DNA of 64,000 bases from Hemerocallis citrina (Eukaryota > Streptophyta > Magnoliopsida > Asparagales > Asphodelaceae), in contig CM030366.1 in the NCBI GenBank assembly GCA_017893485.1, positions 49,245,896 through 49,309,895 on the forward strand. Reading direction: 5' to 3'. Every line of letters begins with the position of its first letter. Position 1 is the first letter of the stretch. Of this stretch, positions 1-10,000 are shown in pieces. A program made the translations under genes and the position numbers. The notes below the pieces were generated by a model. The model did no database searches, was not told the DNA's origin, and saw nothing but the letters and a program-made list of their open reading frames with translations.

Positions 1-205
1 CGAGGGTGATCACCCCTTTAATAGTCATTGGCACTCCCGTGAACCCATGGAGTGTGTAGCCGGCGGGCTTAAGTCTATCCCGGGATAGTTTGAGGCCTTT
101 GAAAGCGGCGAGGAAGAGGATGTTAACGAAGCTGCCATTGTCCACCAGAATCCTCTCCACTTTAAAGTTCGCCATAGAGAGGTTGATGACAAGCGCGTCA
201 CAATG
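1..205 (-). pseudogene. Retropepsin-like protease, N-terminal part (partial at window edge)
   Basis: The minus strand encodes HCDALVINLSMANFKVERI, then the protease active-site segment LVDNGSFVNILF, then GLKLSRDRLKPAGYTLHGF. In this lineage the catalytic motif is D-T/N-G-S, and the Asp is present here. The frame differs from the preceding gag frame, so a further small indel separates them. The domain continues past base 1. Confidence 0.75.
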
Positions 206-211
206 GGGGGT

Positions 212-2235
212 TCAGACACCCTCAACGTCTTCATCTGAGAATGTGACAGGCACTCTGAGGCCTTTAGGAGGAGGTGTGGCACGAACCGAGTTAACTTCCC
301 TTATAAACGCTTTTCGAGAGGAGTTGGAGGAGCCCCCCATTGGGCCCCCGTGAATGAGGTGTAGGACACACTCCTCTTTAAATTCGGGCATTTCATCGCG
401 TTCAGGATGCTTGTTAGCCCCCCGAGGTGGGGAAGGAAGATCGGCTCGGTCCTTTCTCACGAACTTGGTCAGTTGCCCCCTCTGGATGAGGGCTTCTATC
501 TCATTTTTCAGGGCCCGACAATCATTGGTATCGTGGCCATGGTCCCGATGATAGCGGCACCACTTCTCTTTGTCCCTCTTTTTGCCGGGGGTGTTCATTT
601 TTGGCGCAGGAGGTATCACCCCCTCCTTCTTAACTTCCATGATAATTGTGGAGATGTTGGCGTTAAGAGGAGTAAACTTTTCAAATCTGGAAGGAGGTCG
701 GTGCTGTCCACCATTATCCTTCTGGAGCTTCTTGGCCCCTTCCTCTTCTGTTCCCTTTCTCTTGGACCCAGAGGAAGGCCCCTCCAAGTTAGGGGCGGTG
801 CTCAGCTTCCTCGGCCCGAATATACTCTTCGCTCCGGAGGAGGAGGTCAGAGAAGTTCTGTGGGGGCTTCTTGGCGAGGGAGGAGCAGAGGCTGGAGTTG
901 AGGACATTGGATTGGAATGCTGCTGCAGAGACCGACTGGTCGAGAGATGATATGAACCTGGCTTCCGCTGTGAACCATTTCACATAGTCTCTCAACTTCT
1001 CACCCTTCTTCTGGTTGAGGTAGAGTAGCGAAATGCTGGTCTTCTCAGTTCGGTGGCTACTCACGAAGTGGGTGACGAAGAGGGTCTCAAATTGCTCGAA
1101 GGAGAATATTGAGGATGGGGCAAGGCGAGAGTACCATTCTCGAGCCGGACCCTTGAGAGTAGTGGGGAAGGTCTTGCACAGCAGAGCATCGGAAGCTTGA
1201 TGGATGAGCATGAGGGTCTTAAAGCTTTCGATGTGATCGACGGGGTCAGACTCCCCGGAATAAGTCTCGAATTGAGGAGGTTTAAAGCCAATTGGTACGG
1301 GTGCCTCCATTATGGTTCGGGAAAAAGGAGGTCGACTAGGGCGAAGGGTCCTTCCTCTAAGCTCTTCTTCTCTGTCTAACTGACCCAAGCGCCTCTCCAT
1401 TTCGTGGAGACGGCGGTAGACAGCGTCATCTCTTCGACGGTAACCAACAGAGCCTCTAGACTCGTCTTCGTACGAGGGAGAGCGGGGGCTACGACGAAGG
1501 TAGCTCCTGGAGCGGCAAGGACTAGGAATGTGTTGGGGGTTGCTAGGAGCTGGGGGAGGAGTTAGGGACCGTCGGCGAGGACTTCGGACCGGAGGAGGAG
1601 TGGGAATCCTCAGAGCATTGGTGTTGTTGCGGCAGAGATTGAGAGCTTGTAGGATGGTTACTTGGAATTGCTGGAACTCAGCACGAGTGATGGGTGCCTC
1701 ATCGTTCCTCAGATGTTGCCGACCTGCGGGTGAATGGGGTCTTCTTCTGTGATGCTCGGGGGACTCTCTTCGCCCTCTTCGGGTAGGGGACCTTCCGTAG
1801 TCTCGGCAGTGAGGAGATCGCTCATCCGGACGTTGTTGGCGGGAGGCTCCCTCTCGGGCCCGCTTTTCATCCAGACGGCGGCGAAGATCCTCATCCTTCT
1901 GCCGATTGAGGATGGTGTTGCAAAGATCGGAAGCTCGGGGATTGTGAGAGGCCATAGAATCCATAGAGGCATTGTGTATTGAGACGTGGTCCTGATGGAA
2001 AGGTTGTTTCTGCGGGTTGGGTGGCGAGGTCCCTGCCCCAACATTTTAAGGACCGAGGGGGACCTTTAGGAGGTTGCTGATTCTGAAGAGGAGGCTGGTC
2101 CGGTTGGAGAGGGTCCTCGGCTTGAGGAGGAAGTTGCCCCTGCTGTTGAGCGGGTTGGATGGGGACTTCCTGTTGCTGATCAACGGGGTTAGGGCCCATG
2201 GTTGGACCTCTGGATCTTACTTTCCTAGGAGGCAT
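212..2235 (-). pseudogene. Gag polyprotein of the Tat-type element, frameshifted
   Basis: Gag forms the particle that packages element RNA. A start codon at 2235 opens an N-terminal part (MPPRKVRSRGP...) rich in Gln and Pro. The frame then changes into a 391-aa stretch at 1964-789. That stretch has an Arg/Ser-rich region followed by the conserved retrotransposon gag domain (FKPPQFETYSGESDPVDHI, then LKGPAREWYSRL). A second frame change leads into 907-212, which holds the zinc-knuckle-like motif CRYHRDHGHDTNDC. At least two frameshifts separate the pieces, so a full product is not made from this copy. The family call is firm; the frameshift positions are approximate. Confidence 0.82.
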
Positions 2236-2289
2236 GGCTGGAGAAGATCTGACCAATGGGAAGAGGAGGGGCTGCTATTCGTTTGTTTC

Positions 2290-2305
2290 CCACAGACGGC
2301 GCCAA
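2290..2305 (-). promoter_or_regulatory. Primer binding site of the Tat-type element
   Basis: Three bases inside the LTR, the minus strand reads TGGCGCCGTCTGTGGG. TGGCGCC-type primer sites are usual in Tat and Athila elements. I did not assign the priming tRNA. Confidence 0.6.
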
Positions 2306-2308
2306 TCT

Positions 2309-2898
2309 GTTACCGCTAAATCTAGTGGGGGGGCAAACAGATAGTATTTGTGGATTCTTGGAAAACTTGAATAGCAAGCCTAAAACTTGTTCCGTCGGAG
2401 TTTGATCATTGACTCCCGCCGTTCACCTGCAAAAAGTGCGAGACACCGGGGTTGATCCCGGCGACGCACCCTCCGACGCTCAAGTCAATAATCAGGAATG
2501 ATTATGAAAGAGCGTAAATTGGCAAAAGATTGATTACCTCTTAATGGTGATGGATGGGGGGTATTTATAGTCGCCTTAGGGATCAGATTAGGAATGTAAT
2601 CCCTGTGGACAGATAAGGAATGTAATCCCTAATTCTCAGTGAGAGGATAGATATGAATCAGGGCGTTGATTTGGATTAATCAGAAACCCTAATTCTATCC
2701 TGCTGGACAGGGTTTGCTGCGGGTTGCAACCCGCACCCAGTTGAGGTGGATCCGTTCGTGGGTTATTAGATCTTTGGGGAGGAGATCCAGTACCCATTTC
2801 AGACCCGTTAGTAGGTGAAATTACCATTTTATCCCTAGGCTTTAAGATTCGTGCCCAATTTGGACGGCTCCGATTTAATCCCATTTTTAGCCATATCA
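2309..2898 (-). repeat. 5' LTR of the Tat-type element (590 bp)
   Basis: The plus strand starts TGTTACCG and ends CCATATCA, giving the expected TG...CA termini in both readings. It aligns along its whole length with 63140-63734 in the same orientation. The shared blocks include GGGGGCAAACAGATAGT near one end and TTTTTAGCCATATCA at the other. Gag follows on the minus strand, so this is the 5' LTR. Confidence 0.88.
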
Positions 2899-3590
2899 GA
2901 TACCCTCATTAGATCTAGGATCAAACTTATCTAAATTATCTTTAGTGTTCAGAATAAAACACTTACATCCAAATATTTTGAAGTAAGATGTTTTAGGAAT
3001 TCTATCAAAAAATAGCTCATAACATGTTTTCTTAAGCTTAGGCCTAATCAATATTCTATTTAAAACATAACAAGCTGTAGCAATGGCTTCAGCCCAAAAA
3101 TACTTAGGTAAATTGCTTTCAACAAGCATGGTACGTGCACATTCTTGCAAAGTCCTATTCTTTCTTTCGACCATTCCATTTGTGGTGAAGCTCTAGGAAA
3201 TACAAATGAATGAGTTATACCATTCTTGTTGCAATATTCTGCAAACGTTTCATTATCAAATTCTCCACCATGATCACTTCTAATAGTGACTATGGTTAGA
3301 GACTTTTGATTTTGAATTCGTTTACAAAAATTAGCAAATTCAACAAAAGCATCATTCTTGTGTTTTAAAAAGAAAGTCCAAGTGAATCGTGAAAAATCAT
3401 CTACTAAAACAAATACATACCTACTTTTATTTAAAGAAGCAACTCTAGTAGGGCCAAATAAATCCATATGGATTAATTCAAGAGACCTACTAGTCGAAAT
3501 TACTTCTTTTGTTTTAAAAGTAGATTTAATTTGTTTACCTAATTGACATGCATCACATAACTTATCCTTTTTATAGGATAGTCTTGGCAG
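2899..3590 (-). pseudogene. Copia integrase core domain, frameshifted
   Basis: Integrase inserts the element cDNA. A zinc-binding tail (CDACQLGKQ, just upstream in the same frame) precedes the catalytic core. The DDE acids are readable: Asp in MDLFGPTR, Asp in RSDHGGEF and Glu in MVERKNRTL. Near 3175 the frame shifts by one, splitting the usual PRTPQQNG-like segment. The C-terminal part (LPKYFWAEAIATACYVLNR) is clear. Reading stops at 2899, where the Tat-type LTR begins. Confidence 0.85.
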
Positions 3591-4050
3591 CCCTTAAACT
3601 AGGTTGTACTTAGACAATTTAGCAAGAGTTTTCATATTTACATGGCCAAATCGCTTATGCCATAGCCAAGAATCATTATTAGAAGCTACTAAGCAGAAAT
3701 TATTCGAAAAATCATATGACTTTAAACACAATTCATAAATGTTATTCTTCCTCAATCCTTGAAAAATTATATTTTGCATGGTAGAGTCGTAAATTAAACA
3801 TGCATCTTTTTCAAACATGATTTTATATCCCTTATCACATAGTTGGCTAATACTTAACAAGTTATGCTTAAGTCCACTAACTAGAAAAACATATTCTATT
3901 GAAAGGTTAGTGTGCTTACTGACCATGCATATTCCAATCACCTTCCCTTTGTTGTTGTCACCGAATGTAACTGTTCCTATCAATTTCTTGTATGGAAGAT
4001 AGGAGATTGGCATGACCAGTCATGTGCTTTGAGCATCCGCTGTCAAGTAT
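3560..4050 (-). pseudogene. Copia protease motif and gag-pre-integrase domain
   Basis: At about 4050-4012 the minus strand reads WILDSGCSKHMTG, the copia aspartic protease active site (DSG). After a frame change it continues as GTVTFGDNNKGKVIG and LVSGLKHNLLSISQLCDKG. The gag-pre-integrase motif WLWHKRFGHVNMKTLAKLSK follows. A TAA stop at about 3596 interrupts the link to the integrase zinc-binding region. All parts are standard for a copia polyprotein but are broken here. Confidence 0.82.
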
Positions 4051-4281
4051 CCACAGATCTCTTTTAGGTACCTATAAAATTTTCAATGTGAATATGGTAC
4101 CCTTTTCATTGGGTCCAAAAGAGATTAGTTTATAGGAAATCAAACCCAAAGAGAGTTTGATTTTCCCCAAATGTAGAAATATAATTAACAGAATTACATA
4201 CAGAAAGAATATATAAATTAATGTAAGTAATTCTATCTTTTGGACTCAGATTGACTAGAACCCATATATTTTTGCTCTGTT

Positions 4282-4431
4282 CAGTCGACTTTATCGAACC
4301 TTTCAGTCGACTGTTACTGAAATCTAGTCGACTGGGAGGTAGAATAGGTTGACTTATCTGAGGTTTTCGTCCCTTTGAATAAGACTCAGAACCTCTGGAC
4401 AGGCGACTGTTACTGGGGGTCAGTCGACTGG
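4282..4431. repeat. Cluster of AGTCGACT palindromes
   Basis: Within about 150 bp of the copia gag-protease linker, CAGTCGACT or a close variant occurs at 4282, 4303, 4325, 4402 (as GGCGACTG) and 4421. Two copies are followed by TTACTG. The spacing is irregular, so this is not a simple tandem array. Confidence 0.6.
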
Positions 4432-4499
4432 TCTGAACTATAGATTTACCTTTATCATTAAAACTTACAGTTTTAGGCTTTTCAAAAAACTCATACAGT

Positions 4500-5130
4500 T
4501 TATTCTTAACATTAGAAATAGATATAGGTTTATTTATACTGTTGTTTTTAGAAGCATGAGGTTTCTCAAGAGACTTTTGAAAACCAAGTCCAAATCTTTT
4601 ATTAGTTTGTACTTAATTTGGAGAACATCATTTAAATTCTCCTTTCCATTATTAAATTTAGATACATTCTTGGATATCTCTTCATAATTTTTCTTTAGAG
4701 ATACAAGATCTATATCTAAACTAGAAAGACGAGAATTTAAAGATTTCACTTCTTTATCAAGGTCAAGATTCTCTTGGAAAAGTGTTTGATTTACTTTCTC
4801 CAAGTTCTTAACTCTAATTTTTCTTTCTTAAGCTCTAGAAAAATCTCGTTGAAAGCATCAAGTAAATCATTAGAATAATCACTTACTTGATTTTGATACG
4901 CCATAAAGCAAACGTTAGCAACCTCATTTGTCTCTTCATTTTCTTCTTCCGATGAAGAGTTGCTATCATCCTAAGTTGCTTGGTAGGCCTTTTCGTTCGT
5001 CATGAACTTGTTCTTTGTTTACTTATCCTTCTTGAAGTTGGAAGCCTTTTCTTTAGATTTAGCGTTCTCTAGTGGATAATCCTTCTTCATATGACATGTT
5101 TTGTTACGCCTGAAATAAGTTGGAAGTTCA
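4500..5130 (-). pseudogene. Copia gag: decayed CCHC knuckle, acidic linker and coiled coil
   Basis: The knuckle at about 5116-5072 reads YFRRNKTCHMKKDYP. Compared with the CX2CX4HX4C consensus, all three Cys positions have been replaced and only the His remains, so it can no longer bind zinc. An acidic Ser/Asp/Glu linker (about 4990-4920) follows, then a Leu/Lys/Glu-rich coiled coil (MEKVNQTLFQENLDLDKEVK, from 4803). This fits the gag tail of plant copia elements. Confidence 0.65.
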
Positions 5131-5134
5131 TTAG

Positions 5135-8100
5135 TGTAACTCCTATTTCCCGTATCTATATTTTTTTCTACTGTATTTACATTCCTTGTACTCTGTCTAT
5201 CAATTTGAGATCTATATTTTGCTCAAGTTCTAATAAAATCAATTCATTTGTTTCAACTCAATTTTTGTGCCAATATTTATTTCAATTTCATTGTTCACAT
5301 TTGCTATGATTTGTCATTCTTCATAAAGAATGGATTGATTCACCTCATCTATTCCTTTTTCCCTAATTATGTTGAATTTGGACTCAATCTTCTTTTGGAT
5401 CCTACCCAAACCCGTTAACCAATAACCCAATAACCCAAAACCCTCCTATATAAACCTAAACCAAGTTTACCCTAACCCTAAAACCTATTACTGTTCAACC
5501 CTAAACTAATCCAGCCTGCCTACCCTCTCTTACCCCGTCTTCTTCCTCCGCTCTCATCGAAAACCCAGACCCAATCCCCATCACCTTCGCCTTTGCCCTC
5601 CGACCACCTTCGAGCCACTCCCTTCGTCAACCTCGCCACCATCAACCCCCGTCATCATCCTTGTCCTCGCCATTACCCCTTCACCATTAACCCATCGCCA
5701 TCCAACCTTCGACCCATCCACAGCCCCTCTCCATTGCTCTGACCACCCTCGTCCTCTCACCATCGACCCCACCTTCTTTCCGTCCTCGCCCAATCTCCCG
5801 CTCGAACCAAACCCATCAACCCAATCCACCGTATCCTTCACCATCGCCATTACCCATCCACCCTGTCTTTGTCTTCACTCAACCCATCCCCTATTCTAGT
5901 CGAATCCACCACCTTGCCGTCCCTCATCCTCGCCGTGCAGCCCCTTTCATCCTCCGACGATTCCCCATCGCCGTCATCGCCGTCCAGGCCCCGACCAAGC
6001 CGCAACATCGTCTCCTCTATTTCGGTGCGAAAGCAAAGCTCCCTTCGCCGCCATTCTTGGTCGCTGCATCACTTCCCGACTAGTCGCCGCCGCACGTCAC
6101 CGCCGCCAGCATCACGAGCCCTGCCGCAAGTCGCCGCCGTCGGAGTTTCCCCTCTCGCTGTTTCTGTAAAGAAGGAGGGAGGAGAAGGAGTGGCTGTTTG
6201 AATCCCAGCCATTAGATCGCCATTAGATCAGATCTGGGCCGTCTGATCTCTTCGCGATTGAGATCTCCTTTTTGTTGTGTGTTGTTTGGAGGGGAGTAGG
6301 AGATCCAATCATGTGTGCTGTTTTGCATGTGTACTGCACATGCTTACGTGTGTCTGTGTTCATGCTTCATTTCTCGGGATCCTCATCCCGTCACTTGTTC
6401 GTGTTCGGATCTAATCGTCGTCCCCAAGGCAAGTATTCTTCTAGTACAAATTATTGTTCTAGTACAAGCGTTTAATTGAAAATACTGCAAATAGATAGTG
6501 GTTGTGAATCCTCCTTGTCTCATCGTTTGTTGATCTTAAATTATTCCTCATCGATTCCATAATCTTAAGAGTCGCAACCCTTCGTTGATATATTTACAAA
6601 ACTAGTTGGACCATTTTTATCTCCTAATTACTTGAACATGAACCCCTCGACTTGTAGACATGTGTTGTGATGATCTTATATTTTTTGAGTTCAGAAATAC
6701 ATGTGACTTGCTGATTTGATCCCCAATGCATCCGTATTTGTATCACACACTAATCTAGACTCATAATAGTCATTTATTATGCAACTTGTATACAAAAGAA
6801 ATTCACACTTGCTACTGTTCTTATCTTTACTTGCTGTTTCGACCCAAATAAAACCAAAATCTGAACTTGAGCCCTGAATATGAAATGTATACCTAAGTGT
6901 CTAGTTGTCAATAACATCTAGAATTTTTGAATTCCGAGTTACGGTCTAGGAGATATCACAGTTTTACTGCTGCTGTGTCGGTAGTCGCAGATTCACAAAA
7001 ACTGCTGCACCTTTTTAGTTTACATTTATTTTAACTATGCTACCAGTAAGTAAATGACTTAAAATTTTGCATGATGTTACTGGACACCCTAGAGAATATT
7101 TCCTAATTTTCTCAGAATTAATTAGTAATGTTTCAACCCTGTTTCATATGTATAAACTCAGATTCACAAATTCTGGCTGAACACAATTGCTGTATAGTTT
7201 GCTATTTTGACACATGTTACCACAACTTTTACGTACCTTAATTATATGCGTTGGAACCGGGAAGGAGTCTAGTTTCTAGACCTTCTAACGGATCCACATT
7301 TGTTATCTTGTTGCAACGGGAATCACAGTTTTGGTACAGCAACGTCATGCTGTCCAGATTGAAGATTTTCATTGTTCTTGATATTTTGATTTGTTTTGAC
7401 CCTCAAACTTGTATCCTACCTAGCCTAGACTTGTTCCATATTCTGGATTATGTTCACTTGACTTGTTTCACACACTTTCATTCTTGCTTGATGATAAAAA
7501 TGAATAATAAGCCGGGGTTTAAGGGAAAGACCATAGTAGTGGACAATATAGGTAAGTGTACTTGAAAGGGGACCCGTGTTTCCCACTTGATACATGATTC
7601 ATGAACTAGTTATATTGTAACCGATTCATGAACTAGTATATTATATGGTTCATGAACTAATATATTATTATCCAAATGAACTAGTATATATATGATTCAT
7701 GACTTGTCTTGTTATGACTTGACATATAAACTAGTTATATGATTACCTGATTCATGAATATGGCTTGCTTGATACTTGATACCTGAGTACACCGCCCTAT
7801 AAAATCCACCACTAGGCCTAAACGTAACTGATTTTATGTAGCAACCATGTAGTAAAAGTATGGATGCATGAAGTGCTACCTTAGATAGTAATAACTATAA
7901 GACTTGAAACATGATACTTGAACATGATACATGCTTACTTGATACTTGATTACATGATCCATGAGACTTGATACTTGAACATAATACTTGACACTTGCTA
8001 CTTGTTACTTATACTTGGCAACTTGATACTTGAGACTTGTTACTTGTTACTCGACACTTGTACGTGAAACTTGTTACTTAATGCTTAACACCATTACATG

Positions 8101-8673
8101 TCCACTAGTCACTTGTTTTACTACTAGTACTTGTTACCCAATCTTGTCACTCGAGTTGTCTTTCTTGCTAGCTAATTTCTTGAATCTGCACTACTTGTTG
8201 CATCCCTATTACATTCTTGATTCCAAATCTTGTTCCATATTCTTTTACTTGTTTTACTATTTGCGACTCTAACTTACACTAAGGGACGTTGTCTTGTTTT
8301 CTCTACTCTTTTCCTTTTTTTTTTTTACAAACAGACTTTGGAGACGAATTGCCTGCTAGAATTGTGAGCAGACATTCAAGGCTTCGCTTGAGCAAGGACT
8401 TGTTTCGATATTTTGTTTTCTTGAGTTATTTATTTCTTGCTACTTCAAAACTTGTAACGAGCTTATGTTCCCGAGTTTTATCTTTTGATCCAGAGTTATA
8501 AACTATTTGGGATATTATTATTTGTTTAATTATTCATGCATGCGTGGTTGTGTACATTTGTTATATTCTTGTTATGATGCTGAGTCGATCCTACAGCTCA
8601 TGAATGATGAAAATTATTCGCTGGAATTTGCCATGCGGTCGTATTCCGTGTTTTTAAGAAGCGGGGCGTGACG
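5135..8673 (+). repeat. 5' LTR of the internally deleted gypsy element (about 3.5 kb)
   Basis: A plausible start is TGTAACTCC at 5135, just after readable copia gag ends. The end GGGGCGTGACG is at 8673, ten bases before the primer site. A TATA-like CTATATAAACC lies at 5453-5463. A pyrimidine-rich, GC-richer leader follows to about 6200. From about 7590 the LTR carries a tandem array of a GATTCATGAACTAGTATAT-like unit, then a degenerate ACTTGATA-rich stretch to about 8150. The left boundary is approximate. Confidence 0.65.
5453..5463 (+). promoter_or_regulatory. TATA-like box in the 5' LTR
   Basis: CTATATAAACC lies about 320 bp into the LTR and is followed by a C/T-rich leader, as expected for the U3/R promoter. 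The corresponding part of the 3' LTR is deleted. Confidence 0.45.
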
Positions 8674-8683
8674 AGATTTTTAG

Positions 8684-8696
8684 TGGTATCAGAGCC
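8684..8696 (+). promoter_or_regulatory. Primer binding site complementary to initiator tRNA-Met
   Basis: TGGTATCAGAGCC matches the common plant primer site for initiator tRNA-Met. It lies ten bases after the LTR end, a slightly long spacer. Confidence 0.8.
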
Positions 8697-8844
8697 AGGT
8701 TTAGCTAATATGTTAGTTTGACTAATACATTAGACATGCTTGACTCAGCCATGATTAACTCAACATTTAACAGGCCATGTAATTGCATGAAAAATTGATT
8801 ATCAACTTGATCTGGATACTGATTATTTTGGATTTGTGCAGGCT

Positions 8845-9690
8845 ATGGCTCGTAAAAATATTTCGTCCTCCTAATCTGGGGGTAATCAGTCAGAGGAGCC
8901 CGCTATTGTGCAAATGTTGCAGATGCAGCGTGAACAGAATGAGCGGCTGATGCAACAAATGATGTAGATGCAGCGAGAACTTGGTGAACTGATGAGGGCA
9001 ACTATGGAAGCTGCCAACAGAGAGCCTCTTGTACCTGCGCCTGGGGTGCTACCATCGAGACCTGGCAATGTAGCGTACTTCATGAGGCTACACCTAGATA
9101 AATTCTCAGGTACAGAAGGTCCGCTGGAAGCCCAGCAATGGATCGTTAAGACTGAGCAGCTTTTGATCACAGCGCGAATAGCTGATGTGGATCACGTGGA
9201 TGTCGTGAGCATCCAGCTTGTTGACCTCGCCTACATCTGGTGGCGAGCTGAGATAGAACGGCTAGGGTGCCCCATCGCCTAGGCCATCTTCAGGGAGAGC
9301 TTTCTCACGAAGTTCTTTCCCGACGTCACTAGGAATGAAATGGAGCGGCAGTTTGTCGCGCTTACTCAGGTTCATGAGATAATGTTCATTATGCAATTTT
9401 GATTGTTAATTCATGATATATCAATGTTTAACTAAGACACTATCTTGAATCAGAAGAATCGGACCGTAGACGAGTATGCTGCGGAGTTTACCCTGACTGG
9501 GTCGCTTTGCCACGTCTATGGTGGCGAATGATGAAGAGAAGGGCCGCCATTTCTTATTGGGCTTGGACATTGAGATCCAGGATCGCCTAGCTGCCTTGTG
9601 ACTCCGATCCTATGCTGACATCTTGAAGGTCACCAAAAGCCAGGAACAGACCTATGCTGACATCCAAGATCGCCTAGCTTCCTTGGATTG
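8845..9690 (+). pseudogene. Gag remnant with an apparent 84-bp intron
   Basis: The start codon at 8845 opens MARKNISSS, interrupted by a TAA at codon 10 and a TAG at 8965. The conserved gag domain follows: LHLDKFSGTEGPLEAQQWIV, then IWWRAEIERL. Another TAG at about 9280 sits where Trp is usual. After FVALTQ at 9369 a GT...AG segment (9370-9453) interrupts the domain. It resumes in the same phase at 9454 as KNRTVDEYAAEF. A one-base shift near 9498 leads to MVANDEEKGRHFLLGLDIEI and LKVTKSQEQTY. The zinc knuckle and everything downstream are gone. All four stops (TAA, TAG, TAG, and TGA at about 9600) can be explained by single C-to-T or G-to-A changes. Confidence 0.78.
9370..9453 (+). other. Candidate spliceosomal intron inside gag (84 bp, phase 0)
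   Basis: The segment begins GTTCATG and ends TTGAATCAG, is AT-rich and contains in-frame stops. Removing it joins ...FVALTQ to KNRTVDEY..., restoring an uninterrupted gag domain exactly at codon boundaries. The related gag at 47829-48836 has no insertion at the matching position. Confidence 0.55.
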
Positions 9691-10000
9691 CTTCATCATC
9701 ATCCTGATCATCTTGATCTCGTCTTTGATTGTGGGCCGTCGATCTCCTCTTGATCATCCGATTAGATCCTAGCTGTCCGATCTCTTCTTGATCATCACGA
9801 TCATGATGATAATCAATTTTCTTTGATCAGCAGCCGTTCGATCGATCGATCTTGATCTTCATCATCAGGGAGATCTGGCCATCCGATCTGATCCGATCAT
9901 CTTGATCTTGATCTTTGATATCAGCCAACCGATTGTGTTCATGATCTCGATCTTCTTCATCTTGTTGGTGATCGTGTGTTCGTGATTGGTTCGTGATCCA
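9680..10000. repeat. GATC-rich low-complexity segment
   Basis: GATC and near variants such as TTGATCTTGATC and CGATCGATCGATC recur every few bases for about 300 bp at the start of the 3' LTR. A shorter version occurs in the 5' LTR (about 6205-6265). Confidence 0.7.

Larger units (their letters stand above)
1..2898 (-). mobile_element. Ty3/gypsy element, Tat/Ogre/Retand type, 5' part (runs off the left edge)
   Basis: Read on the minus strand, the order is LTR (2898 to 2309), a primer site, gag and the start of an aspartic protease; the rest of pol lies beyond base 1. The gag zinc-finger region (C-R-Y-H then D-C, followed by an LKNEIEALI stretch) and an NGS-type protease are typical of the Tat branch of plant gypsy elements. 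The element sits directly against a broken copia integrase at 2899, so it probably inserted into that older element. Its other LTR and target duplication are outside the window. A second LTR of this family lies at 63140-63734. Confidence 0.85.
2899..5134 (-). mobile_element. Ty1/copia retrotransposon remnant
   Basis: On the minus strand, from high to low coordinates, the order is gag zinc knuckle (about 5116-5072), acidic linker (about 4990-4900), coiled-coil gag tail (about 4860-4530), protease motif (about 4050-4012), gag-pre-integrase domain (about 4013-3560) and integrase core (about 3490-2899). Protease and integrase preceding any reverse transcriptase is the Ty1/copia gene order. Both ends are missing: the left is cut by the Tat-type LTR and the right by the long gypsy LTR near 5135. 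No copia LTR is visible. Confidence 0.85.

Noticed and set aside
90..950. Plus-strand frames at 90-353, 407-901 and 570-950.
   Set aside because: They are antisense shadows of the Tat-type gag and protease, whose conserved motifs are on the minus strand.
5581..6201. Frames in the GC-rich leader of the 5135 LTR (Ser/Pro-rich and Gly/Trp-rich).
   Set aside because: Low-complexity translations of a C-rich LTR leader, with no motif and no counterpart in the truncated 3' LTR.
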